From Paraburkholderia sp. LEh10 (GTDB lineage Bacteria; Pseudomonadota; Gammaproteobacteria; Burkholderiales; Burkholderiaceae): a DNA stretch of 64,000 bases. The stretch covers positions 1 through 64,000 of the forward strand of contig NZ_JAGIPX010000043.1 of assembly GCF_017814945.1 (NCBI RefSeq), written 5' to 3'. Made by a program: the position numbers and the translations under genes. Shown piece by piece: positions 27,590 to 36,367 of this stretch (position 1 is its first letter; each line of letters begins with the position of its first letter). Below the pieces are notes generated by a model. It did not search any database. It had not been told where the DNA came from and saw nothing but the letters and a program-made list of their open reading frames with translations.

Positions 27590-27884
27590 GAACCTTGGGA
27601 TGACTCACGCGCATCGCGACTCATGCTTGCGTCCGATGAAAAGGCACCCTGGAGATGAGCGGTCCTGGCCTCGGGTGGTTCTGCGCGATACCAACGTATG
27701 ACCCGAAGCCTTTCAAAGATGCAAGGAAAGCCTGCTTCCGGTAGGAGGGCACGCACGGCTCGAAGCTGGGCAGCGATTGCCCGCGCGCGGTGCAGAACCC
27801 GCACGAATCGCGAACCTGTCTAGTCAGCTGCACCAGACTGGCGCGGCCCCTGCTTTTGCAGGCCGTGCGTTTCATGCGACCACG

Positions 27885-27905
27885 AAGCCCTTGGCATAAG
27901 GGCTT
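27885..27905. other. stem-loop upstream of the first ABC operon
   Basis: AAGCCCTT pairs perfectly with AAGGGCTT across the 5-nt loop GGCAT. A T-rich stretch follows only some 18 nt later, so this is not a canonical intrinsic terminator. Confidence 0.45.
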
Positions 27906-27966
27906 ACCCGAACAATCCAATTATTTTTGTCAAATTCAGTTGCGATGATTTTTGACCTCATGCAGA

Positions 27967-27980
27967 CTTGTCTATACATG
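27967..27980. promoter_or_regulatory. candidate HutC/GntR operator upstream of the first ABC operon
   Basis: CTTGTCTATACATG lies 51 bp before the start of the binding-protein gene. It resembles the TTGTATATACAA-type palindromes bound by HutC-subfamily GntR regulators. Two HutC-type genes lie at the end of the two neighbouring operons. Confidence 0.45.
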
Positions 27981-28031
27981 TCCGGCACGCGAAGCGCGAC
28001 GGGACCCGTTCAGACGAAAAGGAGATTCGAC

Positions 28032-28901
28032 GTGAAGGTGAAGAAGGCAAAACGCACTACGTTGTCGAAGGTGGTGTTGGGCGCGGTCTTGAGCGCCGCG
28101 GCAATCGCTGGCGCGCCTGCCCAGGCGAAGGAATGGAAGTCGGTGACGATTGCGCTGGAAGGCGGCTATGCACCGTGGAACATGACGTTGCCGGGCGGCA
28201 AGCTGGGCGGCTTCGAGCCTGAACTGGTCGCGAACCTGTGCGAGCGCATCAAGCTGCAGTGCAACCTGGTTGCACAAGACTGGGACGGCATGATCCCAGG
28301 CCTGCAGGCAGGCAAGTTCGACGTGTTGATGGATGCGATCTCCATCACGCCTGAGCGCGAGAAGATCATCGCTTTCTCGCGTCCGTACGCCGCGACGCCC
28401 GCCACCTTCGCCGTCTCCGACACGAAGATCCTGCCGAAGGCATCGCCGTCGACGCCCGTCGTCAAGCTGACGGGCGACGCGAAGACCGACCAGCCGACTG
28501 TCGACGCATTGCGCAAGCAGTTGAAGGGCAAGACGATCGGCATCCAGTCGGGCACCGTCTACACGAAGTTCATCAACGACGGCTTCAAGGACATCGCGAC
28601 GATCCGCGTGTACAAGACCTCGCCGGAACGTGACCTCGATCTGGCGAATGGCCGCATCGACGCATCGTTCGACGACGTCACGTACTACGCCGCGAACGCC
28701 GACAAGAAGGAAGCCGCGCAAATCTCGATGGCCGGGCCGAAGATCGGCGGGCCCATCTGGGGACCGGGCGAAGGCCTTGCGTTCCGCAAGCAGGACGCCG
28801 ACCTGAAGGCGAAGTTCGACACGGCCATCGCCGACGCACTCAAGGACGGCACCGTGAAGAAGCTCTCCGACAAGTGGTTCAAGACCGACGTCACGCCTTG
28901 A
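28032..28901 (+). CDS. polar amino acid ABC transporter substrate-binding protein (SBP family 3)
   Basis: A 289-residue periplasmic binding protein. The Lys-rich N-terminus and hydrophobic segment form a signal peptide ending in APAQAKEW. The mature part has the family 3 pattern: EGGYAPWNM, GGFEPELVANLCERIKLQC, WDGMIPGLQAGKFDVLMDAI, and PGEGLAFRKQD. It resembles octopine/lysine/arginine/ornithine/histidine-type receptors. The start is probably the GTG at 28032, which has AAAAGGAG at a good distance; no ATG fits as well. It heads an operon with two permeases, an ATPase, a histidase-like gene and a GntR regulator. Confidence 0.88.
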   Translation: MKVKKAKRTTLSKVVLGAVLSAAAIAGAPAQAKEWKSVTIALEGGYAPWNMTLPGGKLGGFEPELVANLCERIKLQCNLVAQDWDGMIPGLQAGKFDVLMDAISITPEREKIIAFSRPYAATPATFAVSDTKILPKASPSTPVVKLTGDAKTDQPTVDALRKQLKGKTIGIQSGTVYTKFINDGFKDIATIRVYKTSPERDLDLANGRIDASFDDVTYYAANADKKEAAQISMAGPKIGGPIWGPGEGLAFRKQDADLKAKFDTAIADALKDGTVKKLSDKWFKTDVTP

Positions 28902-29013
28902 TCGATAGCCGGATGCGCGCGTGCCGTACGGGCGCGCGCACTTGCCGGAACGGCCTGCCGCGTCGCTGCGATCACGTGGGCCTGTCAACGAAAGCATGGA
29001 TGAGGGGTAGGGG

Positions 29014-29736
29014 ATGGCTCTGATCGAGACGCTCGGCTTCGGGCCGGAGGGCTGGGGCGGCGTGCTGCTGCTCGCGGCATTGATGACCGTCGCGCTGACG
29101 CTCGCGGCGCTCGCAGTCGGCGCGGTGTTCGGCGCGATCGTCGCGGCAGCCAAGCTGTCGCGCTTTCGCACGGCGCGGGTGCTGGGCGACCTGTACACGA
29201 CGGTGTTTCGCGGCGTGCCCGAACTGCTTGTCATCTATTTGTTCTACTTCGGCGGCTCGACGCTCGTGACCACGGTGGGCCAATGGTTCGGCGCCGAGGG
29301 CTTCGTCGGCGTGCCGCCGTTCGTGATCGGCGCGCTCGCCGTCGGCATGATTTCGGGCGCGTATCAGGCCGAGGTGTATCGCGCGGCCGTGCTCGCGGTG
29401 TCGAAGGGCGAGCTGGAAGCCGCGCGTTCGATCGGCATGCCGACCATGACGATGGCCCGCCGCATTCTCATTCCGCAAGTGCTGCGTTTCGCGCTGCCGG
29501 GCATCGGCAACGTGTGGCAGCTGAGCCTGAAAGATTCCGCGCTGATCTCGGTGACGGGTCTCGCCGAGCTGCTGCGCGCGAGCCAGGTCGCGGCGGGTTC
29601 GACGCATCAATACTTCCTGTTCTTTGTTGTCGGCGGCGCGCTGTATCTAGTGATGACGAGCATCTCGAACCGCGTTTTCAATCACGCTGAAGCACGCGTG
29701 GGCCGATCCTTCCGGCGCACCTTCGCGCGCAACTGA
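29014..29736 (+). CDS. amino acid ABC transporter permease (HisQ/OccQ type)
   Basis: A 240-residue inner-membrane permease with about five helices and the EAA-loop sequence EVYRAAVLAVSKGELEAARSIG followed by LRFALPGIGNVWQL. YTTVFRGVPELLVIYLFYFGG is the conserved His/Glu/Gln-type permease block. It is the first of two permease subunits, which would form a heterodimer with the next gene product. Confidence 0.9.
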   Translation: MALIETLGFGPEGWGGVLLLAALMTVALTLAALAVGAVFGAIVAAAKLSRFRTARVLGDLYTTVFRGVPELLVIYLFYFGGSTLVTTVGQWFGAEGFVGVPPFVIGALAVGMISGAYQAEVYRAAVLAVSKGELEAARSIGMPTMTMARRILIPQVLRFALPGIGNVWQLSLKDSALISVTGLAELLRASQVAAGSTHQYFLFFVVGGALYLVMTSISNRVFNHAEARVGRSFRRTFARN

Positions 29737-29751
29737 CGACGGAGCGCCAAC

Positions 29752-30504
29752 ATGTCATTCGATTTCGACTTCCTGTTCGACACGCTGCGCCAACTGCTTG
29801 CCGCCGTGCCGACCACGCTGGCCCTGTTCTTCTCGTCGCTGGTGCTGGGCGGCCTGCTGTCACTCGTGATCGTCACGATGCGTGTGTCGCCGCACTGGCT
29901 GCCGAACCGTTTTGCGCGCGCCTACATTCTCGTGTTCCGCGGCTCGCCGCTGCTGATCCAGATGTTTCTCGTCTACTACGGACTCGGCCAGTTCGGCGTG
30001 ATCCGCGAGAGCTTCCTGTGGCCCGTGCTGCGCGAGCCGTATGTGTGCGCGGTGATCTCGCTTGCGCTGTGCACGGCGGGCTATACGGCGGAGATCATTC
30101 GCGGCGGGCTGATGGCCGTGCCGGTGGGCCAGATCGAAGCGGGTTATTCGATCGGCCTGTCGGGCTTTTCGCTCCTGCGCCGCATCATCGGCCCCATCGC
30201 ATTGCGCCAGTGCCTGCCCGCCTATTCGACGGAGGCCGTGCTGCTCGTCAAATCGACGGCGCTCGCGAGCCTCGTGACCGTATGGGAAGTGACGGGCGTC
30301 GCGCAGCAGATCATCCAGCAGACCTACCGCACGACAGAAGTGTTCATCTGCGCCGCGCTGATCTATCTGTTCCTGAACTTCGTCGTCGTGCGTCTGCTCG
30401 GCCTGCTCGAACGGCGCCTGTCGCGCCATCTGCGCGCAATGCCTGCGAACGTCGCGCCGCGTGCGATCCCGCCCGCGACCGAAGCTCGTCGTGCCGCACC
30501 CTGA
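29752..30504 (+). CDS. amino acid ABC transporter permease (HisM/OccM type)
   Basis: A 250-residue permease, second subunit of the pair. AYILVFRGSPLLIQMFLVYYG and the EAA loop EIIRGGLMAVPVGQIEAGYSIG are visible, with about five membrane helices. It starts 15 bp after the first permease. The C-terminal 25 residues (AMPANVAPRAIPPATEARRA) are a Pro/Ala-rich tail not needed for the fold. Confidence 0.9.
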   Translation: MSFDFDFLFDTLRQLLAAVPTTLALFFSSLVLGGLLSLVIVTMRVSPHWLPNRFARAYILVFRGSPLLIQMFLVYYGLGQFGVIRESFLWPVLREPYVCAVISLALCTAGYTAEIIRGGLMAVPVGQIEAGYSIGLSGFSLLRRIIGPIALRQCLPAYSTEAVLLVKSTALASLVTVWEVTGVAQQIIQQTYRTTEVFICAALIYLFLNFVVVRLLGLLERRLSRHLRAMPANVAPRAIPPATEARRAAP

Positions 30505-30525
30505 CGGCCTCTTCCGGAGAATCAC

Positions 30526-31317
30526 ATGAACGCTACGGCACCCGTTGCATTGTCGGTCAAGAACATCCACAAGTCGTTCGGCGACCATCACGTATTGAAG
30601 GGCATTTCGCTCGACGCGCACGAAGGCGACGTCATTTCGATTCTCGGTGCGAGCGGCTCGGGCAAGAGCACGTTTCTGCGCTGCCTGAATCTGCTCGAAA
30701 CACCCGACGACGGCAGTGTCGCGCTCGCGGGCGAGACGTTGAAGATGAAGCGCCGCAAGGACGGCAAGCTGCAACCGGACGATCGCAAGCAGGTCGACCG
30801 CATCCGCTCGCAGCTCGGGATGGTGTTTCAGAACTTCAACTTGTGGTCGCACATGACGGTGCTCGAAAACCTGATCGAAGGGCCGATGCGCGTGCAGAAG
30901 CGCAGCCGCGCCGAAGCCATTGAAGAGGCGGAGGCATTGCTCGCGAAGGTGGGTCTCGCGGAAAAGCGCGGGCATTATCCGGCGCATCTGTCGGGCGGCC
31001 AGCAGCAACGCGTCGCGATTGCGCGCGCGCTCGCGATGCATCCGAAGGTGATGCTGTTCGACGAACCGACGTCCGCGCTCGATCCCGAACTGGTCGGTGA
31101 AGTGCTGCGCGTGATGCGCTCGCTCGCGCAAGAGGGGCGCACGATGCTCGTCGTCACGCACGAAATGGGCTTCGCGCGGCACGTGTCGAACCGCGTGATG
31201 TTCCTGCATCAAGGCCAGACCGAATGCGACGGCACGCCCGACGAAGTGTTCGGCGAGCTGAAGTCCGAGCGCTTCAGGCAATTCGTTTCGAGCCATCACT
31301 CGCGCACCACGAACTGA
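30526..31317 (+). CDS. amino acid ABC transporter ATP-binding protein (HisP type)
   Basis: A 263-residue ATPase. Walker A is GASGSGKST, the Q-loop is MVFQNFNLWSHMT, the signature is LSGGQQQRVAIARAL, Walker B is VMLFDEPTSALD and the switch His is in VVTHEMGFARHV. It carries the insertion after Walker A (RRKDGKLQPDDRKQ) typical of the HisP/OccP group. It couples ATP use to the two permeases just upstream. The histidase-like gene begins 62 bp later. Confidence 0.93.
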   Translation: MNATAPVALSVKNIHKSFGDHHVLKGISLDAHEGDVISILGASGSGKSTFLRCLNLLETPDDGSVALAGETLKMKRRKDGKLQPDDRKQVDRIRSQLGMVFQNFNLWSHMTVLENLIEGPMRVQKRSRAEAIEEAEALLAKVGLAEKRGHYPAHLSGGQQQRVAIARALAMHPKVMLFDEPTSALDPELVGEVLRVMRSLAQEGRTMLVVTHEMGFARHVSNRVMFLHQGQTECDGTPDEVFGELKSERFRQFVSSHHSRTTN

Positions 31318-31379
31318 CTCCACGGTCCGGGCTGAGCGGCGCAATCACCATACACAAGCAAATCGGCAAAGGCAACATC

Positions 31380-33002
31380 ATGGCTGTCATCCGAACCGAG
31401 CGTCCCTTGAACTGGCGCGAGCTGGCCGCGGTTGCGGCGGGCGAGCCGCTCGTGCTTTCCGAACAGGCGCGCGCGCGCATCGCGGCGGCGCGCGTGCTCG
31501 TCGAGCAGATCGTCGAGCGCGGCATTCGCGCATATGGCGTGAACACAGGCGTCGGCGCGTTGTGCGATGTGATCGTGTCGCCGTCGGAACAGCGCACGCT
31601 GTCGCGCAACATTCTGATGAGCCATGCGGTCGGCGTCGGGGCGCCGCTCGGTGTCGCGGAAACGCGCGCGATCATGGCAGCCGCGATCAACAATTTCGCG
31701 CACGGCCACTCGGGCATCCGGCTCGAAGTCGCGGACCAGCTCGTTGCGTTGCTCGATTCAGGCTATATCCCCGAAGTGCCCGCGTTCGGCTCGGTCGGCT
31801 ATCTGAGCCATATGGCGCATATCGCGCTCGTATGTATTGGCGAAGGCCATGTGCGGTTCGGCAGCGAACGCTTCAGCGGACGCGTCGCGCTCGAGCGTCT
31901 CGGGCGCGAGCCGCTCGTGCTCGAAGCGAAGGAAGGGCTGAGCCTGATCAACGGTACGCCGTGCGTGACGGGCCTCGCGGCGCTTGCGCTCGCGCGCGCC
32001 GAGCGCGTGCTCGACTGGACGGATGCGATCGCCGCGATGAGCTTCGAGAATCTGCGCGGGCAACTCGCCGCGTTCGATGCCGACTCTCTCGCGCTGCGCG
32101 TGTCGCCGGGTCTGAATCTCGTCGGCGAACGCATGCGCAATGCGCTTGCCGATAGCGGCATTCTCGCGTCGGTGGTCGGGCAGCGCACGCAAGATCCCCT
32201 TTCGATGCGCACGATTCCGCACGTGCACGGCGCGGCGCGTGACGTGCTCGACGCCACCGCCGATGTCGTGAACCGCGAGCTGGCGTCGATCACCGACAAC
32301 CCGATCGTCGCGGGCACGCCGGAATCGCCGCGCGTGTACTCGCAGGCGCATGCCGTGGGCGCGTCGATCGCGCTGGCGATGGATAGTCTCGCGACCGCGA
32401 TCGCCCAGGTGGCGGCGATGGCTGAGCGGCGCCTCGACCGTCTCGTGAATCCGCTCGTGAGCGGCTTGCCCGCGTTTCTCGCGGAGCCGGGCGGCACCTG
32501 TTCGGGCTTCATGATCGCGCAGTACACGGCCGCTTCGCTGGTCGCGCAGAACCGGCGGCTCGCCGCGCCTGCGAGCCTCGACGGCGGCATCACGTCGGGC
32601 CTGCAGGAAGACCACCTGTGTCATGCGACACCCGCCGCGTTGAAGGCGCTGGAGATCGTCGACAACACGGGGCGCATCGCGGCGATCGAGCTGCTGGCGG
32701 CGGCGCAGGCCTACGATCTGCAATCCATCGACGCGCCGCGCGCGCCGCACACGGATGCGTTGTGGCGGCGCGTGCGCGCCGTCGTGCCGACGTATCGCGA
32801 CGACCGCCCGCTCGCCGACGACATGGCGGCGGCCTTCCGGATGATCGGCGAAGCCGCGCCGCCGTCGCCGCCGAACTCGGGCGACCTGCCGTCGCCGACG
32901 CATGACAGCCGTGTCGCCGCCGACGATCGCGCCGCCTTCGCCGCGCACGCGGCGAACGACCCGACGGCCGTCGCGCAGCAGGCGCCGCAATCGGCGGCAT
33001 GA
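31380..33002 (+). CDS. histidase/PAL-family protein lacking the MIO tripeptide
   Basis: A 540-residue protein of the aromatic amino acid lyase fold (HutH/PAL). It keeps AYGVNTGVG (Tyr52), SHAVG (His82), LSLINGTP (Asn191), QDPLSMR (Gln271, Arg277), TDNP and QEDH. Where histidases read GSVG-ASG-DLAP, it reads GSVGYLSHMAH (Gly137-Tyr141), so the Ala-Ser-Gly that cyclises to the MIO electrophile is exactly missing. The positions of HutH Tyr280, Phe329 and Glu414 are Leu274, Ala and Gln390. The last 50 residues are a Pro/Ala-rich tail absent from HutH. ATG at 31380. It is encoded with an ABC importer and HutC regulator. Ordinary histidase activity is unlikely; actual function unknown. Confidence 0.85.
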   Translation: MAVIRTERPLNWRELAAVAAGEPLVLSEQARARIAAARVLVEQIVERGIRAYGVNTGVGALCDVIVSPSEQRTLSRNILMSHAVGVGAPLGVAETRAIMAAAINNFAHGHSGIRLEVADQLVALLDSGYIPEVPAFGSVGYLSHMAHIALVCIGEGHVRFGSERFSGRVALERLGREPLVLEAKEGLSLINGTPCVTGLAALALARAERVLDWTDAIAAMSFENLRGQLAAFDADSLALRVSPGLNLVGERMRNALADSGILASVVGQRTQDPLSMRTIPHVHGAARDVLDATADVVNRELASITDNPIVAGTPESPRVYSQAHAVGASIALAMDSLATAIAQVAAMAERRLDRLVNPLVSGLPAFLAEPGGTCSGFMIAQYTAASLVAQNRRLAAPASLDGGITSGLQEDHLCHATPAALKALEIVDNTGRIAAIELLAAAQAYDLQSIDAPRAPHTDALWRRVRAVVPTYRDDRPLADDMAAAFRMIGEAAPPSPPNSGDLPSPTHDSRVAADDRAAFAAHAANDPTAVAQQAPQSAA

Positions 33003-33126
33003 CGCGCGCGACGGCAGCCCACATCATTGCGCGGTGCGCTTATCGGCGTGCCGCGAGACGACGCGCGCCGCTGCATTCAATCGATGCGCGTTGCGCGCCC
33101 GCTCAAGCCACGAGGTCGATGTGAAC

Positions 33127-33882
33127 ATGAATATAAACGGGCACCAGGAGATAGCAGAGGACCACCTCGCGAACACGCACGCAACGCCTGGTAAGGCGAT
33201 GCCCGCCTATGAGCAGATCAAGCGCTATGTGATCGCGCGCATCGAAGAGGGCGTGTGGAAGCCGGGCGGTCTGATTCCTTCGGAGGCGGAGCTGGTAAAG
33301 GAGTTCGGCGTGGCGCGCATGACGGTTTCGCGCGCGCTGCGCGAGCTGACCACCGAGCGCGTGCTGACGCGCGTGCAGGGCTCGGGCACCTATGTCGCGC
33401 CGCGTCACTATGAATCGACGGTACTCGAAATCCGCAATATCGCCGATGAGATCGCCGCGCGCAATCATCGTCATTCGGCGCGTGTGCTGACGCTCGAAGA
33501 AAGCGATGATCCCCTTGCGCTCGACGCGCTCGCGCTCGCGAAGGGCCCTGTGTTCCATTCGCGCATCGTGCACAACGAAGAGAGCGAGCCGATTCAGTAT
33601 GAAGACCGTTATGTGAATCCGCGCGTGTTTCCCGATTATCTGAATCAGGACTTCACGGTCGAAACACCGAATCACTACATGGTGCGTCTCGCGCCAATCC
33701 AGCGCGCCGAGTTCCGCATCTATGCGCAGAAGCCCAACGCCCATGTGCGCCGCCATTTGATGATGGAGATCGGCGAGCCATGTCTGATGTTATGGCGCAG
33801 GACGTGGGTCGGCGAGCATGTGGCGACGTCCGTGCAGTTGTGGCATCCCGCGTCGCGGTTTCATCTGGCGGGCAATGTCTAG
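33127..33882 (+). CDS. HutC-subfamily GntR regulator
   Basis: A 251-residue regulator. The GntR winged helix is at about residues 25-95 (AYEQIKRYVIARIEEGVWKP, IPSEAELVKEFGVARMTVSR) and the UTRA/HutC effector domain follows (HSRIVHNEESEPIQYEDRYV, FPDYLNQDF). HutC proteins repress histidine-utilisation genes and bind urocanate-like ligands, so this one fits control by an intermediate made from the imported compound. Start at ATG 33127; GTG at 33121, closer to GAGG, is an alternative. It converges with the second HutC-type gene, stops 16 bp apart. Confidence 0.88.
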   Translation: MNINGHQEIAEDHLANTHATPGKAMPAYEQIKRYVIARIEEGVWKPGGLIPSEAELVKEFGVARMTVSRALRELTTERVLTRVQGSGTYVAPRHYESTVLEIRNIADEIAARNHRHSARVLTLEESDDPLALDALALAKGPVFHSRIVHNEESEPIQYEDRYVNPRVFPDYLNQDFTVETPNHYMVRLAPIQRAEFRIYAQKPNAHVRRHLMMEIGEPCLMLWRRTWVGEHVATSVQLWHPASRFHLAGNV

Positions 33883-33898
33883 GCTGTTTGTTGGTTGA

Positions 33899-34753
33899 CT
33901 ATCCCTGCCGCTGCGACGTATCGGGCGCGAACCGGCATCCGAGCCTGTACCGCGAGCCCGGATGCACGAAGCGCGCGAACGTCACCGCGACGCCGCTCGT
34001 CCACGTGCGGCGCATCAACGTCAGGCAAGGCTCTTCTGGCGCGATCTGCAGCAGTTCCGCTTCGGCGCGCGTCGGCAGCCCCGCATCGACGACATGCTCG
34101 ACATCATGCGCGGGCACGACGCTGAACAGATATTCGGAAGGGCGTAACGTCGCAAAGTCCTGCTCGATGAAATCCGGCGCGATGGCCGGATTCACATAGC
34201 GGTCTTCGAGCTGCACGGGCAAACCGTTCTCGCGATGCACGCAGATCACATGAAACACCGATGCGCCCGGCGGCAAGCCTAATGCATTCGACACGTTCAC
34301 AGGCGCAACCTCGCGCTGCATGAGCACCATCTGATAGCTGTATTCGTGGCCGCGCGAGCGAATCTCGTCGCCGATGTGCGCGATCATCAGCAGCGTCGAT
34401 TGCGGCTTCGTTTCCGCGACAAAGGTGCCGACACCCGTCACGCGCGTCAAGAGGCCTTCGTGCGTGAGTTCGCGCAACGCGCGGTTCACCGTCATCCGCG
34501 AGACGCCGAGCGACGCGACGAGATCGAGCTCCGATGGAATGCGCTCGCCGGCGCGGCGCTCACCCGATTCGATCGTATGGCGAATGTACTGCTTGACCTG
34601 CTCGTAGCGCGTTGCGGGCGGTGCGCCGGACGCATCGGGCGCAGCCGCCAGCGGGGCCGCCGCCGACATCGCGCGGGCGTTCGATCCACGCGGCTTGCGC
34701 GCCTTCGCGAGCGAGCGCACGCGCAGCTTGTCGCGGATGGCGGGGGCGGACAT
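33899..34753 (-). CDS. HutC-subfamily GntR regulator, second copy
   Basis: A 284-residue GntR/UTRA regulator with a 45-residue N-terminal extension rich in Ala, Arg and Lys before the winged helix (RYEQVKQYIRHTIESGERR, IPSELDLVASLGVSRMTVNR). The effector domain (HVICVHRENGLPVQLEDRYV, APDFIEQDF) parallels the convergent neighbour at 33127-33882, with clear but limited identity; they are paralogues, not a recent duplication. It is the last gene of the leftward ABC operon. Confidence 0.88.
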   Translation of the reverse strand: MSAPAIRDKLRVRSLAKARKPRGSNARAMSAAAPLAAAPDASGAPPATRYEQVKQYIRHTIESGERRAGERIPSELDLVASLGVSRMTVNRALRELTHEGLLTRVTGVGTFVAETKPQSTLLMIAHIGDEIRSRGHEYSYQMVLMQREVAPVNVSNALGLPPGASVFHVICVHRENGLPVQLEDRYVNPAIAPDFIEQDFATLRPSEYLFSVVPAHDVEHVVDAGLPTRAEAELLQIAPEEPCLTLMRRTWTSGVAVTFARFVHPGSRYRLGCRFAPDTSQRQG

Positions 34754-34782
34754 CGGCCCGCCTCGTCAGATGGCGACGCGGT

Positions 34783-35649
34783 TCATACGGCGTCCGCGCT
34801 GTCCGCGCCGCGCGACCAGAACGCATTGCGGTCGAAGTAGTTCTGCAGGAACTGGCGCAGGCGCGGCTGGTTCGCGTCGTGAAAGACATCGTGCGGCCTG
34901 CCTTGCACGGCGATGCGCCCCTCGTCGATGAATACGACCTTGTCCGCGACCTGTGCCGCGAAACCCATTTCGTGCGTGACGACGGCCATTGTCATGCCGT
35001 CGCGTGCGAGCTGCTTCATTACTTGCAGCACTTCGCCGACGAGTTCGGGGTCGAGCGCGGACGTCGGTTCGTCGAACAGCATGATGTGCGGCTCCATCGC
35101 GAGCGCACGCGCAATCGCGACACGCTGCTGCTGACCACCCGACAGCTTCGCCGGAAACGCATCGCCCTTATGCGCGAGGCCCACTGTTTCGAGCATCGCG
35201 TTGGCACGCTTGTTCGCGTCGTCGCGCGGCAGATGGCGCACGCGCAGCAGGGCTTCCATCACGTTGCCGAGCGCCGTCATATGCGGCCACAGGTTGAATT
35301 GCTGGAACACCATCCCGACATTGCGCCGCACGCGGTTGATCTCGCCCTGCGATGCGCGCACGCGTTTGCCGTTGCGTTCGCTATAGCCGAGCAGTTCGCC
35401 CTCGATGCGCACATCGCCTTGATCGTACGTTTCCAGCGCCGCGAGACAGCGCAGCAGCGTGCTCTTGCCCGAGCCCGACGGCCCGATGATGCAGACCACT
35501 TCGGAGCGCCTGATGTCGAGATCGACGCCGCGCAGCACTTCGACGTCGCCGAAGCGTTTGCGCAGATCGCGCACTTCGATCAGCGGTGCAGTGCCGGATT
35601 GCATCGAACCGAGCGTGGAAGAAGCGGGCATGTCGACGGGGGCATTCAT
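34783..35649 (-). CDS. amino acid ABC transporter ATP-binding protein, second system
   Basis: A 288-residue ATPase: Walker A GPSGSGKST, Q-loop MVFQQFNLWPHMT, signature LSGGQQQRVAIARAL, Walker B IMLFDEPTSALD, switch His in VVTHEMGFAAQV. About 20 extra residues precede the domain, and a C-terminal extension (QPRLRQFLQNYFDRNAFW) follows. It belongs to the leftward operon SBP-permease-permease-ATPase-GntR and is distinct from the ATPase at 30526-31317. Confidence 0.92.
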   Translation of the reverse strand: MNAPVDMPASSTLGSMQSGTAPLIEVRDLRKRFGDVEVLRGVDLDIRRSEVVCIIGPSGSGKSTLLRCLAALETYDQGDVRIEGELLGYSERNGKRVRASQGEINRVRRNVGMVFQQFNLWPHMTALGNVMEALLRVRHLPRDDANKRANAMLETVGLAHKGDAFPAKLSGGQQQRVAIARALAMEPHIMLFDEPTSALDPELVGEVLQVMKQLARDGMTMAVVTHEMGFAAQVADKVVFIDEGRIAVQGRPHDVFHDANQPRLRQFLQNYFDRNAFWSRGADSADAV

Positions 35650-35694
35650 GATGAACCTTGGTTTCTGTTCACGCTTGCGGTTGACGTTCGACCC

Positions 35695-36357
35695 TCAGGC
35701 CATGAAGCGTGCGATGCGCGCTTCGGCCCACATGCCGGCGCGCGACGTGAGTTCGACCAGCGCGAGATAGCACACGCACAGAACGAGCAGCGTTTCGACG
35801 AAAGCGAACGTCGCGGAGCCGATCCCCGTCAGCACGAACGTGAGTTCGGGCACCGTGACGATCGACAGCACGGCTGTTTCCTTGCTGAGCACGATGATGA
35901 GGTTCGTCAGCGCGGGTACGATCAGTACCAGCATCTGCGGCACCTGGATGCGCAGTACCGCTTGCCAGCGCGTGAGGCCGAGACAGGAAGCGGCTTCGAG
36001 GTGGCCGCGCGGAATCGATTGAAAGCCCGAGCGGAAGGCTTCGGCGAAATATGCGCTGCCGTACAGGCCCAGACCCAGCACGCCCGCCGTCAACGGCTCC
36101 AGCGTGAGGCCGACGGAGGGGCCGCCGTAGTACAGCAAAAATAGCTGCACGAGAAACGGTGTGCCGCGAAAGAGTTCGATATACACGCGCAGGATGCCGC
36201 GCACCCATTTGCCGCAAAAGAGTTGCAGCACGGCAATCAGAAAGCCGATCACGAGTCCGATGGCGACGCCGACGACCCATGTGCCGAGTGTCGTCGCGAG
36301 ACCCGCTGCGATGGGCTGCAGATTGTGCGTGATGACGCTGGGATCGAATTGCTGCAT
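35695..36357 (-). CDS. amino acid ABC transporter permease, second system
   Basis: A 220-residue permease with five predicted helices, YIELFRGTPFLVQLFLLYYG and the EAA loop AEAFRSGFQSIPRGHLEAAS...LGLTRWQAV. The ATG at 36357 lies 10 bp after the stop of the other permease gene; a longer open frame overlaps that gene. It pairs with 36368-37018. Confidence 0.9.
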   Translation of the reverse strand: MQQFDPSVITHNLQPIAAGLATTLGTWVVGVAIGLVIGFLIAVLQLFCGKWVRGILRVYIELFRGTPFLVQLFLLYYGGPSVGLTLEPLTAGVLGLGLYGSAYFAEAFRSGFQSIPRGHLEAASCLGLTRWQAVLRIQVPQMLVLIVPALTNLIIVLSKETAVLSIVTVPELTFVLTGIGSATFAFVETLLVLCVCYLALVELTSRAGMWAEARIARFMA

Positions 36358-36367
36358 CGTTCGGCCT

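Larger units (their letters stand above)
27224..28031. other. long intergenic region with two stem-loops, no gene
   Basis: About 800 bp separate the divergent DUF4148 gene and the first ABC operon. No convincing coding region was found on either strand. It holds an interrupted palindrome at 27561-27589, a stem-loop at 27885-27905 and a HutC-like site at 27967-27980, described separately. A small RNA is possible but nothing recognisable was seen. Confidence 0.5.

Noticed and set aside
27224..28031. Riboswitch or T-box upstream of the amino acid importer
   Set aside because: No conserved core motif of a known class was seen; only generic stem-loops.
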